A stretch of DNA of 64,000 nt from Trochalopteron elliotii (taxonomy: Eukaryota; Chordata; Aves; Passeriformes; Leiothrichidae): NCBI GenBank assembly GCA_024734555.1, contig JANPWX010000443.1, positions 1,904,207 through 1,968,206 of the forward strand. Direction: 5' to 3'. The notes beneath the pieces were generated by a model. The model did not search any database, had not been told where the DNA came from, and saw only the letters and a program-made list of their open reading frames with translations. Both the position numbers and the translations under genes were made by a program. Below, piece by piece: positions 36,135 through 48,260 of the stretch (positions are counted from its first letter, which is position 1; each line of letters begins with the position of its first letter).

Positions 36135-37944
36135 ATTTCTGGCCTTATTTACCTGGCTGACGCCAGGAGAAAGGTAGAAAACCCAAACCTCAGTCTTATC
36201 CAAAGAATTCCTCCACTCAGCCATTTGGGAAACACAGAAATTCAGGGATACAGAGCATAATAAACCTAATGAGGTATAAAGTAGTGGTTTTCAGCTTATT
36301 CCAACATGTTTTGATCCGCAGGAGAACAGGTAACTTTGCAGGAAATTCATCACTGGCATTATATTTTTCCTGTAGGTTTGGAGAGGTTTAAAAATTCCTT
36401 TTTAAGCCAGTCTCATCAAAGTCAAGCCTAGTGGGGCTGGGGGGAGACGTCTGCCCATCTCAATGACATTCTTGGAGATGTTAATTTTTGCCACTTTATG
36501 CAGCACTCAGAATTTGTGAATCTTTTGCAACATTCATAAGGGACTATAGAACATTTCTAGGAAAAAAAAAATAAGAAGGGAAAGTAGGTTAGACTTGAAA
36601 GTTGTACAATATTCACAAAGGCTCTGAAAAGATGCAAGTACCTGCACATTCCTAAACTGGCAGGAAATAGGAGGGTTTTGTCCTGTTTAACAGAGTTAGT
36701 TTGAAAATAACTTGGGTTACATTAAATGTGAGTAAAAATATGGGCAAGAATAAAAATGGTTTCGATATCACATTAAAAACAAAGCCAGCAATAGATTTTA
36801 TTCATAATCTCCTTAGACCTTTATTTTTTTTGTAACTGGTATTAGGTTTCAAGGATTTCTGTAAAGGATGCATGTAGAAATCTCAATAGGATAAGTTGTG
36901 CTTATAAGGACCATTTCCAGGACTTTGTTGTTTCCAGGTTTGTTTTCCCTGGGATGGAGAAACAGAGAAATAGGAAAAAAACCCAAAGTTATTTTAAATT
37001 AAGAAATATAGTTCTACTTTTCTGAGCCTTACTCTTCTTATTTCATGGCAAATACTTTTAAAGAAAAACAGTGGGATCGCAGCATTATTTAGGATTATCA
37101 GAAAAGCTTAAATTTAGCCTAATTCCTTTGACATAGTGAAAGGTTTATCAGTGGTGATATTAAGAAAAAAATTTGTAGAAGGGTTGAGAGATTCTGGAAA
37201 ATTTAACTCATGGGATGTTAATAAATGCATTATTTTCTATACCAAATTTAAATAATCTACCTCATTCCACGAAGAAATATTTAATTTGAAAGCAACATCA
37301 TATGAAAATCTTTGAAATGTCTTTGTTTGAGCAACTGCAACCAAGCTGATACTGAGAGTGAAAACCAAAGAGATGGAAATGCAAAGTGTTCATTAAAAAA
37401 AAAAAAAAATCAGTTCATTTCTATACCTGCATTTCTTCTCCCTAATTTCAAAGGTAGGAACCCTCTAAGGAGAAGGATTAAATATGAATAAGAATAAAGA
37501 AAGGTGAAGTTAATAAGAAATAATCCTAAACTTGAAAAATGTCAGTCTCTTTCCAACATCCCTATTTATAAGCCTGCTGAACTGGAGCTCCTCATTCCCA
37601 CATGCAAGGAGGGTTTGCTAGAGGTGGATTTTTCCTTCCCTTGGATAAGAGTGGAGCTCCAGGCTGAGGTGCACAAGTTTCCCAACTCCTGCTCCTGAGG
37701 AGTGAGAAGAAGCACCAATTTGCCCTGAGATAAGTTCTTACATCTTGAGAGCAGTGAATAATTGACGAAAGCCCCGTTCTCAACTCACAGCGGGAGCACA
37801 ACTGTGTGAAGGGAAGGAACTCCTGGGTTTAAGGCACCAAAGAGAAAGAGAAATAAATTAATGTAAATTGTGGGAGTTCCCCTGTACAGGCCAGGCTGTC
37901 CTGCAGGGAAAGGAGCTCCAGCTCGGGCTGAAGGACTGTCATGA
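36135..37944. other. Unannotated AT-rich host DNA
   Basis: No recognised gene or repeat family. Contains A-runs near 36560 and 37395. Open frames are 69 codons or shorter. Confidence 0.5.
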
Positions 37945-38451
37945 TGATGCCTGAAGTTTAAATTTCATGTATTTCAGACTCTGTGCTGCCCAGGGGTGCA
38001 GTTCTGAGCTCACATTCAGTGTCACTCAGCTCTGCACACAGCAGGGACACAAAACAAACCCTTTTCCTGATGGACACCAAGGACAACTTTCAGGCCCAAA
38101 AGCACAAACAAGGGTGGCTGAAGGGAGGAACAAGAAGGATGGGACCTCACAGCCTGGAGCTGTAATTGGACAATTAAACTCCAATATGCAAATGGGCCAA
38201 AACTTATGAAGATGTAAGACCTTGTGACCTTGTGACCTGGGTGGTGTTTTTTTGTGTCCGTTTGTCCATTTTGTGACCATTTTGCGTCCATTTTGTGACC
38301 ATTTTGGGTCCATTTTGGGTCCACCTTGGGTGTAGCCCTGCCCAGGCCCTTGTCCTGCCCAAGGTGTACCCTAAAGACCTTTCAATAAATATCTACTTTA
38401 TTCTTCAGCTCTGTCCAGTCTCTGTTCCAGCTCAGCCTTCCCAAAGCATCA
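37945..38451 (+). mobile_element. Solo LTR, family D copy 1
   Basis: Seen: 507 bp from TGATGCCTGAAGTTTAAATT to CCTTCCCAAAGCATCA. Family D ends are short inverted repeats (TGATGCCTT...AAGGCATCA). AATAAA lies at 38384-38389, about 65 bp before the end, which supports the plus sense. It contains about seven 11-bp units of the TG(A/T)CCATTTTG type at 38254-38328. No clean target-site duplication was found. Its inverted partner, copy 2, begins 190 bp downstream. Inference: class II ERV solo LTR. Confidence 0.8.
38254..38328. repeat. 11-bp tandem array inside LTR D1 (~7 units)
   Basis: Units such as TGTCCATTTTG, TGACCATTTTG, CGTCCATTTTG and GGTCCATTTTG in succession. In the sense implied by the AATAAA signal, the array lies upstream of it, where retroviral U3 regulatory repeats would be. 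Confidence 0.85.
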
Positions 38452-38641
38452 CTGCCCTTGTGGAAAGCACCTGAAGAGTTGAAGATCCAGCCCAGGGACA
38501 GGGAAGGGCTGCAGAGGTCTCTGTGGCATGAGGGAGAATTCTCCAGTTGTCCTTCACAACTCAGCTGTGAACACTCCTTTGAATGACTGAGCACTCCCTA
38601 CAGCACAGATTCCTCATGGAATCAAAATGCTCAAGTCAGGG

Positions 38642-39085
38642 TGATGCCTTGGGAAGGCTGACCTGGAACAGAGACTGGACAGAGCTGGAGAATAAAGGAA
38701 TATTTATTGAAAGGCCTCTAGGATCCACCTTGGGCAGGACAGGGCCTGGCCAGGGCTACACCTAAGGTGGACACAAAATGGTCACAAAATGGCTGAGGGG
38801 TAACGAGGTCTTACATCTTCATAAGTTTTGGCCCATTTGCATTTTGGGGTTTAATTGTCCAATTACAGCCTCAGGTTGTGAGGTCTCATCCTTCTTGTTC
38901 CTCCCTTCAGCCCACCCTTGTTTGTGCTTTTGGGCTGAAAGCTGTCCTTGGTGTCCATCAGGAAAAGGATTTGTTTTGTGTCCCTGCTGTGTGCAGAGCT
39001 GAGTGACACTGAGTGTGAGCTCAGAACTGCACCCCTGGGCAGCACAGAGTCGGAAAGACATGAAAGATAAAAAGTTAAAGCATCA
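38642..39085 (-). mobile_element. Solo LTR, family D copy 2
   Basis: Seen: plus strand starts TGATGCCTTGGGAAGG and ends GTTAAAGCATCA. AGGGTG occurs at 38638-38643 and 39086-39091, a 6-bp direct repeat that fits target duplication if the left end is taken at ATGCC. It is shorter (444 bp) than copies 1, 3 and 5 because the internal 11-bp array has only two units (38768-38789). It is in inverted orientation to copy 1. Confidence 0.82.
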
Positions 39086-39091
39086 AGGGTG

Positions 39092-42000
39092 AACCCTAAT
39101 ACAGACCTTGAGAGCCTGTCATTGTCCTCTTGCTGCTGTTTGACTTGGAAACAGCAACAACTCCACTCCAGAATCATCTTATTCCTTTATTCCCTGAAGA
39201 TAACTCAGTCCCTCTGGAGTAAAGATGTAGTTTAGCTACAAGGAGTTGTAAATCCAGTCTGAGAGTGGGAAAATAAAATTCCACCCCTCCAAGTGCCAGC
39301 ACGAGGACCACAGCTCAGGGGAATGAGACACTGCAGGTATTTCCAGTGTTTAGTGGAAGTTTCTCCCTATTGACCAATGATTCCAAGCAGAGAAATTCTC
39401 CTGTAAACACAGTGATCCTTCCCTGGCTCCAGCCAGACCGTTTGAAATGTGTTGCCTTCCACCATATGCTCCCTCAGTAGAAAAATAAAGGGAAATATTT
39501 AAAACATTACGCTTAAAGCCCTGAGATCTTCCCTCCTTAATTTGGCAGTTTGCAAAACATGGCATTTGTGAGAATCTGGCACCACAACTGTGGGAGCATC
39601 TCCATCAATACAAGAGTGGAAAACAAACTCCCTGGCAGCAGCAGGCACAGCTGTGGGTACCCACTCCCTCCCTCTCCTTCCTACCAGGGAGTGCTTTTTT
39701 TAGCCTAAACTGTTTGTGTGATTAGAGGGGGGGAAAAATGTGAGATTAGCAATGTCTCATAAAAAAAGAAAAGACCTTTAAATGCAGTTCAGGCTTCTGC
39801 AAAATAATTCCTCACAAACTTGGCAGTTGCTCTTCAAAAAAAAAAATAAATTAAAAATCAGCCACCTGCCATCTGGAAATAACTTACAGTAATGACAAAG
39901 GAGTTAAATGTAGTTAAAAAAAAAAAAAAAAAAATTGTTTCTGCATGAAAAATTATTCTTTGGCCACTTCCACCTCCTGCTCACGGCCTGGACCCTGCAG
40001 AGGGAGTTTAGTGCCACTTAGTTCTGGTTTTGGATGTTTTGGGTGCTCACCTGAGCTTCCCAGACCATCCCTCCAGCGCTGCAGGTCTTTAAGGGAGACT
40101 AAATTAAAAGCAGCACAACTGAAATAAGATTAGGTTGCTTATGGCTGCACAAGCAGTTTCTGTGCATTGGGCTGCTAATTATAATGTCTCTTTTAATGTC
40201 ATTTATTTGCATATCTTTGGGTGTATTATACAGCTTTGCAAATTCTTAGCAGGCATTTGGAAACCATTATCCATTATTACTTCCTTAAAATCATAGCACT
40301 TAAATCAGGTCACCCAGCTGTTCAGCATCTGATAACAAGATTAGAGGGATTGATTGTGTTCTCTGCAAGGCTGCAAATACCTATTAATCTAGGAGCCTTT
40401 GGAAGTTCATCAAAATGATATTTTTCTTCTGAGAATGTTATAAACATTTGAAAATACATCCATAATTTGCAATGGGTATTTTAGGCTCTAAGGTACATTA
40501 TTCTTTTTGAATACTAATCTTTTTAGCTCTTGCTGTAATTATTATAACTTCACACAGTGGATAGTTAATACTCCAAGTTTCTGCTATTTAGTATGGTGGA
40601 GCTGTCCCTGTTTCCATTAATTCCATCAATCAAACTTAACTCTCCTCCACCTCTAAGAAGTAATTATAATTATTTTTGTGACCATATATATGCTAATGAA
40701 ATAAGTATTTCATGACATTTTAATTAATTCTCAAAATGCTTATGGACTCAATGCTGACATTGTCTTGGAAGGAGTGGTGCAGAGAAAAAAGTCAAATTAT
40801 AAAGTTATGGCTAATTGGAATAAAGCAGGAAATTCTGGCAAACATGATCAGAGCCATCTTGGTAATTCATTTACTGTTTAATACTCTTTGGTGTAATTAT
40901 AAATTTAAATGTTTTGCTTCCAGTGTAAATCTACATTTTTGAAAACTCTGACGTGGATTTTTTTTTTTTTTTTTACTTTTTTTGTATCTTCTCTCTCCTT
41001 GATCTTTTCTTTGTTTTTTAAATTTGTTGGTGCATTCTGGCACCCAACCCCTGTCTTCATTGTAAGAAAATGAGGAAATTCTGAAAATGACAAAATGTTT
41101 TTATGTAAATAGAAACTAATTTACTAATTAGTTATAGAAACAATTCTCAGTTTCAAAGGTGTCTTAAGGCACTTCAATGTCCAGAGCAGAACTTGCTGAA
41201 GTCACTTAAAAATGCGTTTGAAAACCAACTGGATATTTTGAATAACAAAAAGAGTGGGAAGAAGATTTCCAGGTTTTCGATTTGGCTTTGAATTTCTTTG
41301 CTCCACCTCTGAATCTCAGCCATAAGCAAAGAATAAAATAAATGTGGTTTGATATTTTAGAATCACAAGTGACCCTCTGGTGACACAGAAGTCATTTGTG
41401 ATGGCGTTGCACGTGTGATTTATTCAGAAATTGGATTTTTGGGGAGCTGCACAGAGGTAGGAGGGGAAGGCATATTGTGATGTTTGTTGGTTTGTGCCCA
41501 GATGGAAACGCCCAAACAGAAAAAAAATATCCCTGCCCATGGTGGGGATGTTGGAATTGCTGATCTCTGCATCCATTCAACCGAAAGCATTCTGAGATTT
41601 ATAAAATTAGACAAAAAAAACCCCTGCACCTTCAATCCCCCTTTTGACTGACCTCCCAAGGGAGCTGCCCCAGCCTGGGAAGTGCCTCCAGACCTCCCAG
41701 TCCCCCTTTGATGGCTCCAGGTGATGCCCACGGACCTGCTGATTGAGCCAGTCCTTGCCCCAGGTTAGATTTAAACCCTTCAGATCCTTCTCCTTTCCCT
41801 CCTAGACTTGACCTCCCGTTTTCTACTCTGAATTCCTGCAGCCTCCTCTGACACATCAGCGAGGAAATCTCTGCCCCGAGCCCGGGAGAAACTTCAGAGT
41901 CCGGGGGATTTGTCAAATATTTGCTTTGTAATAACAAACAAGGGTGAACATTAAAGATGTGAAATACGTGCCAGCGGTTTTTTCCCCGGCGAGGGATCCT

Positions 42001-42203
42001 GCAGAACCAACAATGTCATTTCTTTTTGCACTCATCATTAGCAGCCCCTTTGTCAGCACACAGTTGCCGTGTTCCCTTTGCTGTCAGAGCGGCGTTGAGG
42101 GCAAATGCTCCGAGCTCAGCCATTTCTGGGGCACTGCACTGCTCATTCCTCTGCATGAAAAACCTAAAATGTAGTGTAAGTTGTAAGTTGTTAGAGTTTG
42201 GAG
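39092..42203. other. Unannotated host DNA, TAAT-rich block at 40130-40430
   Basis: No gene recognised. There are homopolymers at 39916-39934 (A19) and 40958-40974 (T17). The 40130-40430 block is non-repetitive and includes ATTTGCAT, an octamer-like POU motif, and several TAAT cores. The segment at 41526-41556 (CCCTGCCCATGG, then GGGATGTTGGAAT) may be a decayed CR1 remnant. Confidence 0.4.
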
Positions 42204-42723
42204 TGATGCCTTGGGAAGGCTGGGCTGGGACAGAGATGGACAGCGCTGGAGAATAAAGTAAAGATTTATTGAAAGGCCTTTAGGATACACCTTGGGCAGG
42301 ACAAGGGCCTGGCCAGGGCTACACTCAGGGTGGACCCAAAATGGACACAAAATGGTCACAAGATGGCCACAAAATGGACCCAAAATGGTCACAAAATGGA
42401 CACAAAATGGACACAAAATGGTCACAAAATGGCTGACGGGTCACGAGGTCTTACATCTTCATAAGTTTTGGTCTATTTGCATTTTGGGCTTTAATTGTCC
42501 AATTACAGCTCCACGTTGTGAGGTCCCATCCTTCTTGTTCCTCCCTCCAGCCCACCCTTGTTTGTGCTTTTGGGCTGAAAGTTGTCCTGGTCTGCAGCAG
42601 GAAAAGGATTTGTTTTGTGTCCCTGCTGTGTGCAGAGCTGAGTGACACTGAGTGTGAGCTCAGAACTGCACCCCTGGGCAGCACAGAGTCTGAAATACAT
42701 GAAAACTCAAACTTAAGGCATCA
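42204..42723 (-). mobile_element. Solo LTR, family D copy 3
   Basis: Seen: plus strand starts TGATGCCTTGGGAAGG and ends ACTTAAGGCATCA, 520 bp, the longest family D copy. AATAAA occurs on both strands near the left end (42252-42257 plus; complement of 42265-42270), so sense is taken from position rather than the signal alone. It holds nine 11-bp units. No convincing TSD (flanks GGAGTG and AAGGAA). Confidence 0.82.
42331..42432. repeat. 11-bp tandem array inside LTR D3 (9 units)
   Basis: Nine consecutive 11-mers of type TGG(A/T)CACAAAA with scattered changes (TGGACCCAAAA, TGGTCACAAGA, TGGCCACAAAA). This is the longest array among the five family D copies. Confidence 0.93.
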
Positions 42724-45700
42724 AAGGAAGGCAGGAAAAAATCCAGATGTTTATTGTGGCAGGGCAGCTAAAAGGGCTTGGATTCTGGCCTGGCAGTGGT
42801 GGCACATCTGGTGGAACCCAAATTTTGTGTCTGTGCTGAGTCTCCCCCCTCCCTGTGCATTTCCAGCTCCTTTTCCTCATCACCCCTCTCAGCACTGATG
42901 GCCCTTCCTGCAGAAATCAAAATTTTGCCATTCCAACCTCTTGGATCCTGCCAGACCAAAGGAGATTCAGCAGCTGTTGTATTAGATGAAACATCTTTAA
43001 AATTCCCGGGAGGGGCAGATGTGATGGTCTGGCTTTTTGGTGTGAGATGAGGTTTCTATGAGCTGTGTTTGGTGTCCAAGTGGAAATGCTGCAGGTTGGA
43101 GCTCACCTTGGTTGTTTATTTCCCTTCCATTCTGTTTAAATTAATTCCTGATCTCTCCCCTCTCTCCCCCTTCACACAATTTTGAGCTGAAAGCAGCCCT
43201 GGACCCTTTTCCAGTTTTATGTGAAAGGAAATAAATTCTAGGAGCTACCTGAAAATCAAACTGCATGTAGATGTGACTGAGACTTTGGAAAATAAGAGAG
43301 TCTCGTGCAGGGAGATGATATTTAATGGCTCAGGGAAGCTCAGTTCACACCTTGAAGAACGATGTAAATGTCTAAATCTAAATCTAAATCTGAATAAACA
43401 GCACACCAAGCAGTGCCTCTAACACCACTTTCAAAACCTATTAGGAAATACAAAGGTTAAGCAGGTCCAATAAATAACATCAAAGTGATAGCAGAGCAAT
43501 TGATGCCAAAACTGCAGGGATATGTGCACGGGATTATAATGAAATGTCTGAGAATCTCAGTGCAGGTGGCAAATGCTGTTGTTGGACTCAGTGAGCTGCA
43601 GAAAACTGCTCAGACTCACAAAACAATTAGAAAAACCTAAAATTGTGTGTTTAAATGAGTTCACTTGTCAATAAATTGGGATTTTTCTGTCACATTTTGA
43701 TTCCTCAGGCTGTCAGATGGTGAAAATTTTGCCCTAGAAGGTGTCTCAGAGCTTGATTTTTTTGACCCAACCCTTGGGCTGTGTTCTGTTGGAGGTGAGG
43801 TTTTCAACTTGAGTTCAGAGTTCTGGTGGAAGAACTTTTATGTGTCTGTATTTTTCTATCCTTTCCCCTTCCCCACCCACCCATCCCGTGGCTTTGCAAC
43901 ACCAATCCTATGCCAAGAGAGGTAAATTTCAGGGCAGAACAAAGTTATTCTTAATTTCATCCCTGATCCTGCATTCCCAATGCATGAAGCAAATTTAAGC
44001 TTGAATTTGTGCCAGACCTCACTGCTAAAATGTTTTTTTCTTTCTGCTTGCCTTCCCCACTTCCCTGTAATATTGTGGGTGAAAAAAACCTTATTTTTCT
44101 TTGTGATATTTTCTAGATAATGTTTTGTAGATAAATATTTTCTATTTTCTCTTGCATTGTTTTCTTCTTTTTAATAAAGAAAAAAACTGTCACTGAAACT
44201 ATTTCCAGAGGAAGGGACTGTTGATATTCAGAAAAAAAGCTCTTTAAAAATAGCTTTTCTTGGCTGCTTATAAATCTCTATCATCGCTAAACTCCAGTAA
44301 TCAAATAAGAACAGTTAAAACAGTTCAAGGAAAAAAAAAAAGAAGAAGAAGAAAAAAAAGAATGGCTCTCCAGCAACCTCAGTAGCTTTAATGATGTGGT
44401 AAAAGACCAAACAAATAGACATAATTATCATAAAAAAGCTATTACATAGCTCGTCTCATTGGAATTGTTTATGGGGTAAAAATTAAAGTACTTGGAGCCA
44501 AGCAGAGGTTTCCTTTGCTGTCAGACACTGTCCCTTCCTGCTGGGCTCAGTGAAGCCATCCAGGCTCTTTCCCTGAGAAGCCTTTGGGTAATGAAACCCA
44601 TCCTGTTCTCTTACCAGAGGGGGAAAAAAAATAATCTCAATTTAGTGATTTCTTGCCTCTGTTTCTGTACCAGCTGACAACACTCAAGTGCTTGTGTCCA
44701 TCTGGTTCCCCAGATATTCCTCACTGGAACCCAAACCTCTTTAAAGCCTCTGGTCAGAAAGTTGCTTAAAATTTGTATAGGAATAATGTAATCTCAATTC
44801 CCTGTTTTCAGTGAAATAAAACAGTCCTGGGTGGAAAAACCCCTAAATCATGAATTAATTTGTTTCGATTTAAACCTCTGTGTCTTAGGGGAGGCTTTGC
44901 TTCTGGAACCTCTGCTGCCTATGGGAGTGGAGTTAAAGCTTTTCCCCTAAATTTGCCTTCTAAGTATTTCTGTTCTTCCCATAAGGAGCAAAATACCTCT
45001 TTAAATATCAATTTTTACTCTAATACAAACAAAGATTAACTTATTTCCCTTTTCCCAGTACTGACATGCAACAAACTGTTTTCACAGGGCAGAGGTAACT
45101 TTTAATGAGTGAATATTTAGGGGTTTTTTTAATGGTTTTGCCAAATGTTTTGAGGTTTGTTCCTCTTGTTTGTGTTTCAAGTGGTTTTGATTTTCTTATT
45201 TTCTTTTATTTTTTTCAATATAAACCTTTAAAGCCAAGAACTCTGTACTCAATATTTATTCCTGCTGCCCCAGACACACTTTTAGGACAGGTTTCTTTCT
45301 GCCCATGATTGATTTGCCCCATAAATCAGTCCCCACACAAAACTCACACGGAACAAGTGATAGGTCAGGAAGAAATGAACTGAAGCTGAGAATTTGCTCT
45401 CTTGCTTGGATTTCTCCCTCCCTAATTCCAGTTTTAACCATTTTTATGCCTCCCTCTAGACTGAAACTTCATTTTAACCCCTAAGTGAGCTTGGGCTGGG
45501 GGTGAACAAACTTAAGGCATAAAGGGAGAACAAAATCCAGACAATCCTTGGAAGACCCTGGTGCTTTTTATTGCCTCTGGGTGGAACCCCAGCATAAATA
45601 AAAATATCCTGGCTGCAGCCTCGAATGCAGAATTTATTGTGAAGAAAACCCTAGGTGGATACACTAATGAAGTAACATTTGCTGCTACTAAATTTAGGGA

Positions 45701-46564
45701 GGGGGAAAAAAATAAATCAATAATTGCGGCATTGCATCAGTGAATTAAAGAGTACTGAAGAAAAAATATGAAGTGCTCCTGTAAGTGTCAATATATGGCA
45801 TTAAATTTGTTTTAATTCATATGAGCAAGATATAATAAATATAATACCAAGCTTTTTAAGACAAATAGATGGGGCTCAGTAAGCAGGGATGAAAAAAGCT
45901 GCCCAAGAACGTTGACATCTGGTCAAAGGTGTTGTAGATGAATACAGTTGTGAGGAAACTGTAACTTCCTCTACACAATTTTGGGGAAAACATAGGGTTT
46001 TTTTTGAGAGTTGATGGACAGAAATATTAATTTTGAAGGTGGTTATAGTGGTTATAAAACACAGAGGAAATTGTTGTTCCCCAGAAGAAAATGGAAATTG
46101 GTTTTGATATTCTGGTAAAAAGCCACATTATCCCCTTGGTGGGGTTAAATATTCCTGTTTCTTAATGAAGTATTTGCTATAAATGGCCTTGAAATTCACT
46201 GTATTTTGCTAGGCTGAGGCTGGGTATCTAAAATGCTGCAAAACCAGGGGCTGGGATGGAGAGATGCATTGCCAGATTCCCATTCCCACACCCAGATTCC
46301 TGCTGCTGTTGATGACTCAGGGCTGGTGGGGTCTTTCTGTCTGTCCCTGTCCTTTGTATCTGCCCTGTCCTGGGAACCACCCCACCCTTTGCTCCTCATT
46401 AATTCCCCAAAGAGCAGCGGGATGAGGGAATGTCTCTGGGGGAGGAAGGAGCTGCTGGATTATTATTACCCAAAATTCCTGCAGGGAGAGCTCCTGTTAG
46501 AGGGTGAGTGGTGACATTACAAACAGACATTGCAGGAGAAATCAGCTGAAGGCTGAGAGAAAAG
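42724..46564. other. Unannotated host DNA
   Basis: No gene recognised. Small (TCTAAA)n run at 43371-43391 and purine-rich patch at 44329-44361. A 93-codon plus frame at 46233-46514 ends next to a donor-like GGTGAGTGG, but it has no recognisable protein family and no partner exon. The 45600-45760 block is non-repetitive with several TAAT cores. Confidence 0.4.
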
Positions 46565-47142
46565 TGTTGGAACCCTGGGCACTGGTAATTTCAGACTTTC
46601 TGTGCTCACAGGCACTGACCCCCAAGAAAACACTGCATTCGACCTGAGGCCATGGAAAAGACTCCCAAAATTGAGTGACAGCACTGGGATTGTGGGTGTG
46701 GAGTTTGGATAGAAGTTTGTGATATCACAGGGTGGGAAACTTAGAGTTTAAGGGTTTAGAATATAGTAATATATGTATAAAGCGAGATGGAGGTTTCAGG
46801 GCAGAGGCTGAGTCATTCTTTTTCACCTTCTTCTTCATGGGTCTGGGTGGGATTTGGTAATTGGATAGAAAAGTCCTCATTGCAGACCATGGGTGGTTGG
46901 TTATTGGGTTAAAAGTAAAAATAATTGAGGTGTCATTTCTTAACTGGACAGTTTGTGCTTAAAAGGCCTTGTAGAGAGAGATAGGAGCCATTTTTTAGCT
47001 TGTTAGCTGGAAGTGCTGTAGAACTCATGGCTTGTGAGACTGTAATATAGATAAGAATTAATAAACATTTGAGTCTGGACAAGAAATACTGTCTTGAGCA
47101 TTTAATCCTGACTCTGGCAAAAAAGAAGATAAAACGCAACCA
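46565..47142 (+). mobile_element. LTR, family C copy 2
   Basis: Seen: starts TGTTGGAACCCTGGGCACTG and matches the reverse complement of LTR C1 along about 575 bp, through AATAAA (47060-47065), CTGTCTTGAGCATTTAATCC and GAAGATAAAAC. The right boundary is uncertain by a few bases. The left flank is GAAAAG, and no matching duplication was found on the right, so the right side may be rearranged. No primer-binding site or gag-like frame was recognised in the following 650 bp. Confidence 0.8.
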
Positions 47143-47816
47143 AATCAAATCTAAAAAAATTCTTTCACACATTGCAAGATTGTCACCAGCTCTCAGGGAG
47201 GCACAGGTGGATTTTCCTTTTTCCACTCTGTCCCAAAGACCCCTGGGGAGCAGGTTTCCATTTGCACCAGGCAGGGTACAGGTGGATGATTTCCCGGGTG
47301 GAGAATCTGCAATCTAAACAGACGAGATAAGGTCGGATGGTTTCCAGATCACAAGTGGCAGCAGATATTCCTGCTGTGGGCTGAGGGCTTGCAGCTTGTC
47401 AGGCTCTTCAGGGGAATGAGCAGGGCTTGGCTGGAGAGAAGCAGAAAAGGTGAGAAAGGGCCCAGGGAGAGTGGCTGGGGGAGAGGAGAGGGAGACAAGG
47501 CGTGGGATGAGGCGAGGATGTTCTTTCTCACCTCTGTGGGGCAGCTGTGAAAATGAGCATGAGCAGAGACAGGGAAAGGTGAGAGATTTCCATGGAATCT
47601 CTTCCCATCCCAGTGATGGCAAACAGGGTTGGCAGCAGCAGGCACAGCTGCCTGGAAGAAGAAGACGTAGATTTTGGTGAAATGTGGTGAAAGCAGAAGA
47701 GAACAAAACAGCAACGTTGGGGAATCAACATTTTGGTCTCTGATCTTTGTGAGTCTCCCCACAGCCACACATTTTATCAACATATCCTTGTCTCCCCTGC
47801 CAATTCACTTCCCTGG
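47143..47816. other. Sequence between LTR C2 and LTR D4
   Basis: About 670 bp, less AT-rich than the surroundings, with overlapping frames on both strands (longest 144 codons, 47349-47783 minus). None resembles gag, pol, env or any protein I recognise. It could be ordinary host DNA or a decayed non-autonomous ERV interior. Confidence 0.4.
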
Positions 47817-48260
47817 TGATCCCTTGGGGAAGGCTGACATGAAACAGAGACTGAACAGAGGTGGAGAATAAAGTAGATATTTATTAAAAAGCCTTCAAGG
47901 GTACACCTTGGGCAGGACACGATCCTGGCCAGGGCTACACTCAAGGTGGACAAGGAATGGTCACAAAAATGGATGACTGGTCATGAAGTCTTGCACTTTT
48001 ATAAGTTTTAGTCCGTTTGCATTTTGAGGTTTAATTGTCCAATTACAGCTCCACGTTGTGAGGTCCCATCCCTCCTGCTCCTCCCTTCAGCCACCCTTGT
48101 TTGTGCTTTTGGGCCTGAAAGTTGTCCTTGGTGTGCAGCAGGAAAAGGATTTGTTTTGTGTCCCTGCTGTGTGCAGAGCTGAGTGACACTGAATGTGAGC
48201 TCAGAACTGCATCCCTGGCAGCACAGAATCTGAAAAATGTGAAATTGGAATTTAGTAGTG
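47817..48260 (-). mobile_element. LTR, family D copy 4 (diverged)
   Basis: Starts TGATCCCTTGGGGAAGG and runs through the family D series (GGGCAGGACACGATCCTGG, TTTAATTGTCCAATTACAGC, GGATTTGTTTTGTGTCCCTG, GCACAGAATCTGAAAAATG). The right end is decayed: no GGCATCA is seen, so the boundary is approximate. Only about two degenerate 11-bp units remain at 47946-47968. No target duplication recognised. Confidence 0.75.

Noticed and set aside
46233..46514. 93-codon frame next to a GGTGAGTGG donor-like site, considered as an exon
   Set aside because: No recognised protein family and no partner exon. A single GTGAGT match is common by chance.
47349..47783. 144-codon frame next to LTR C2, considered as a possible gag remnant
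   Set aside because: No zinc-knuckle, capsid or protease-like motif seen.
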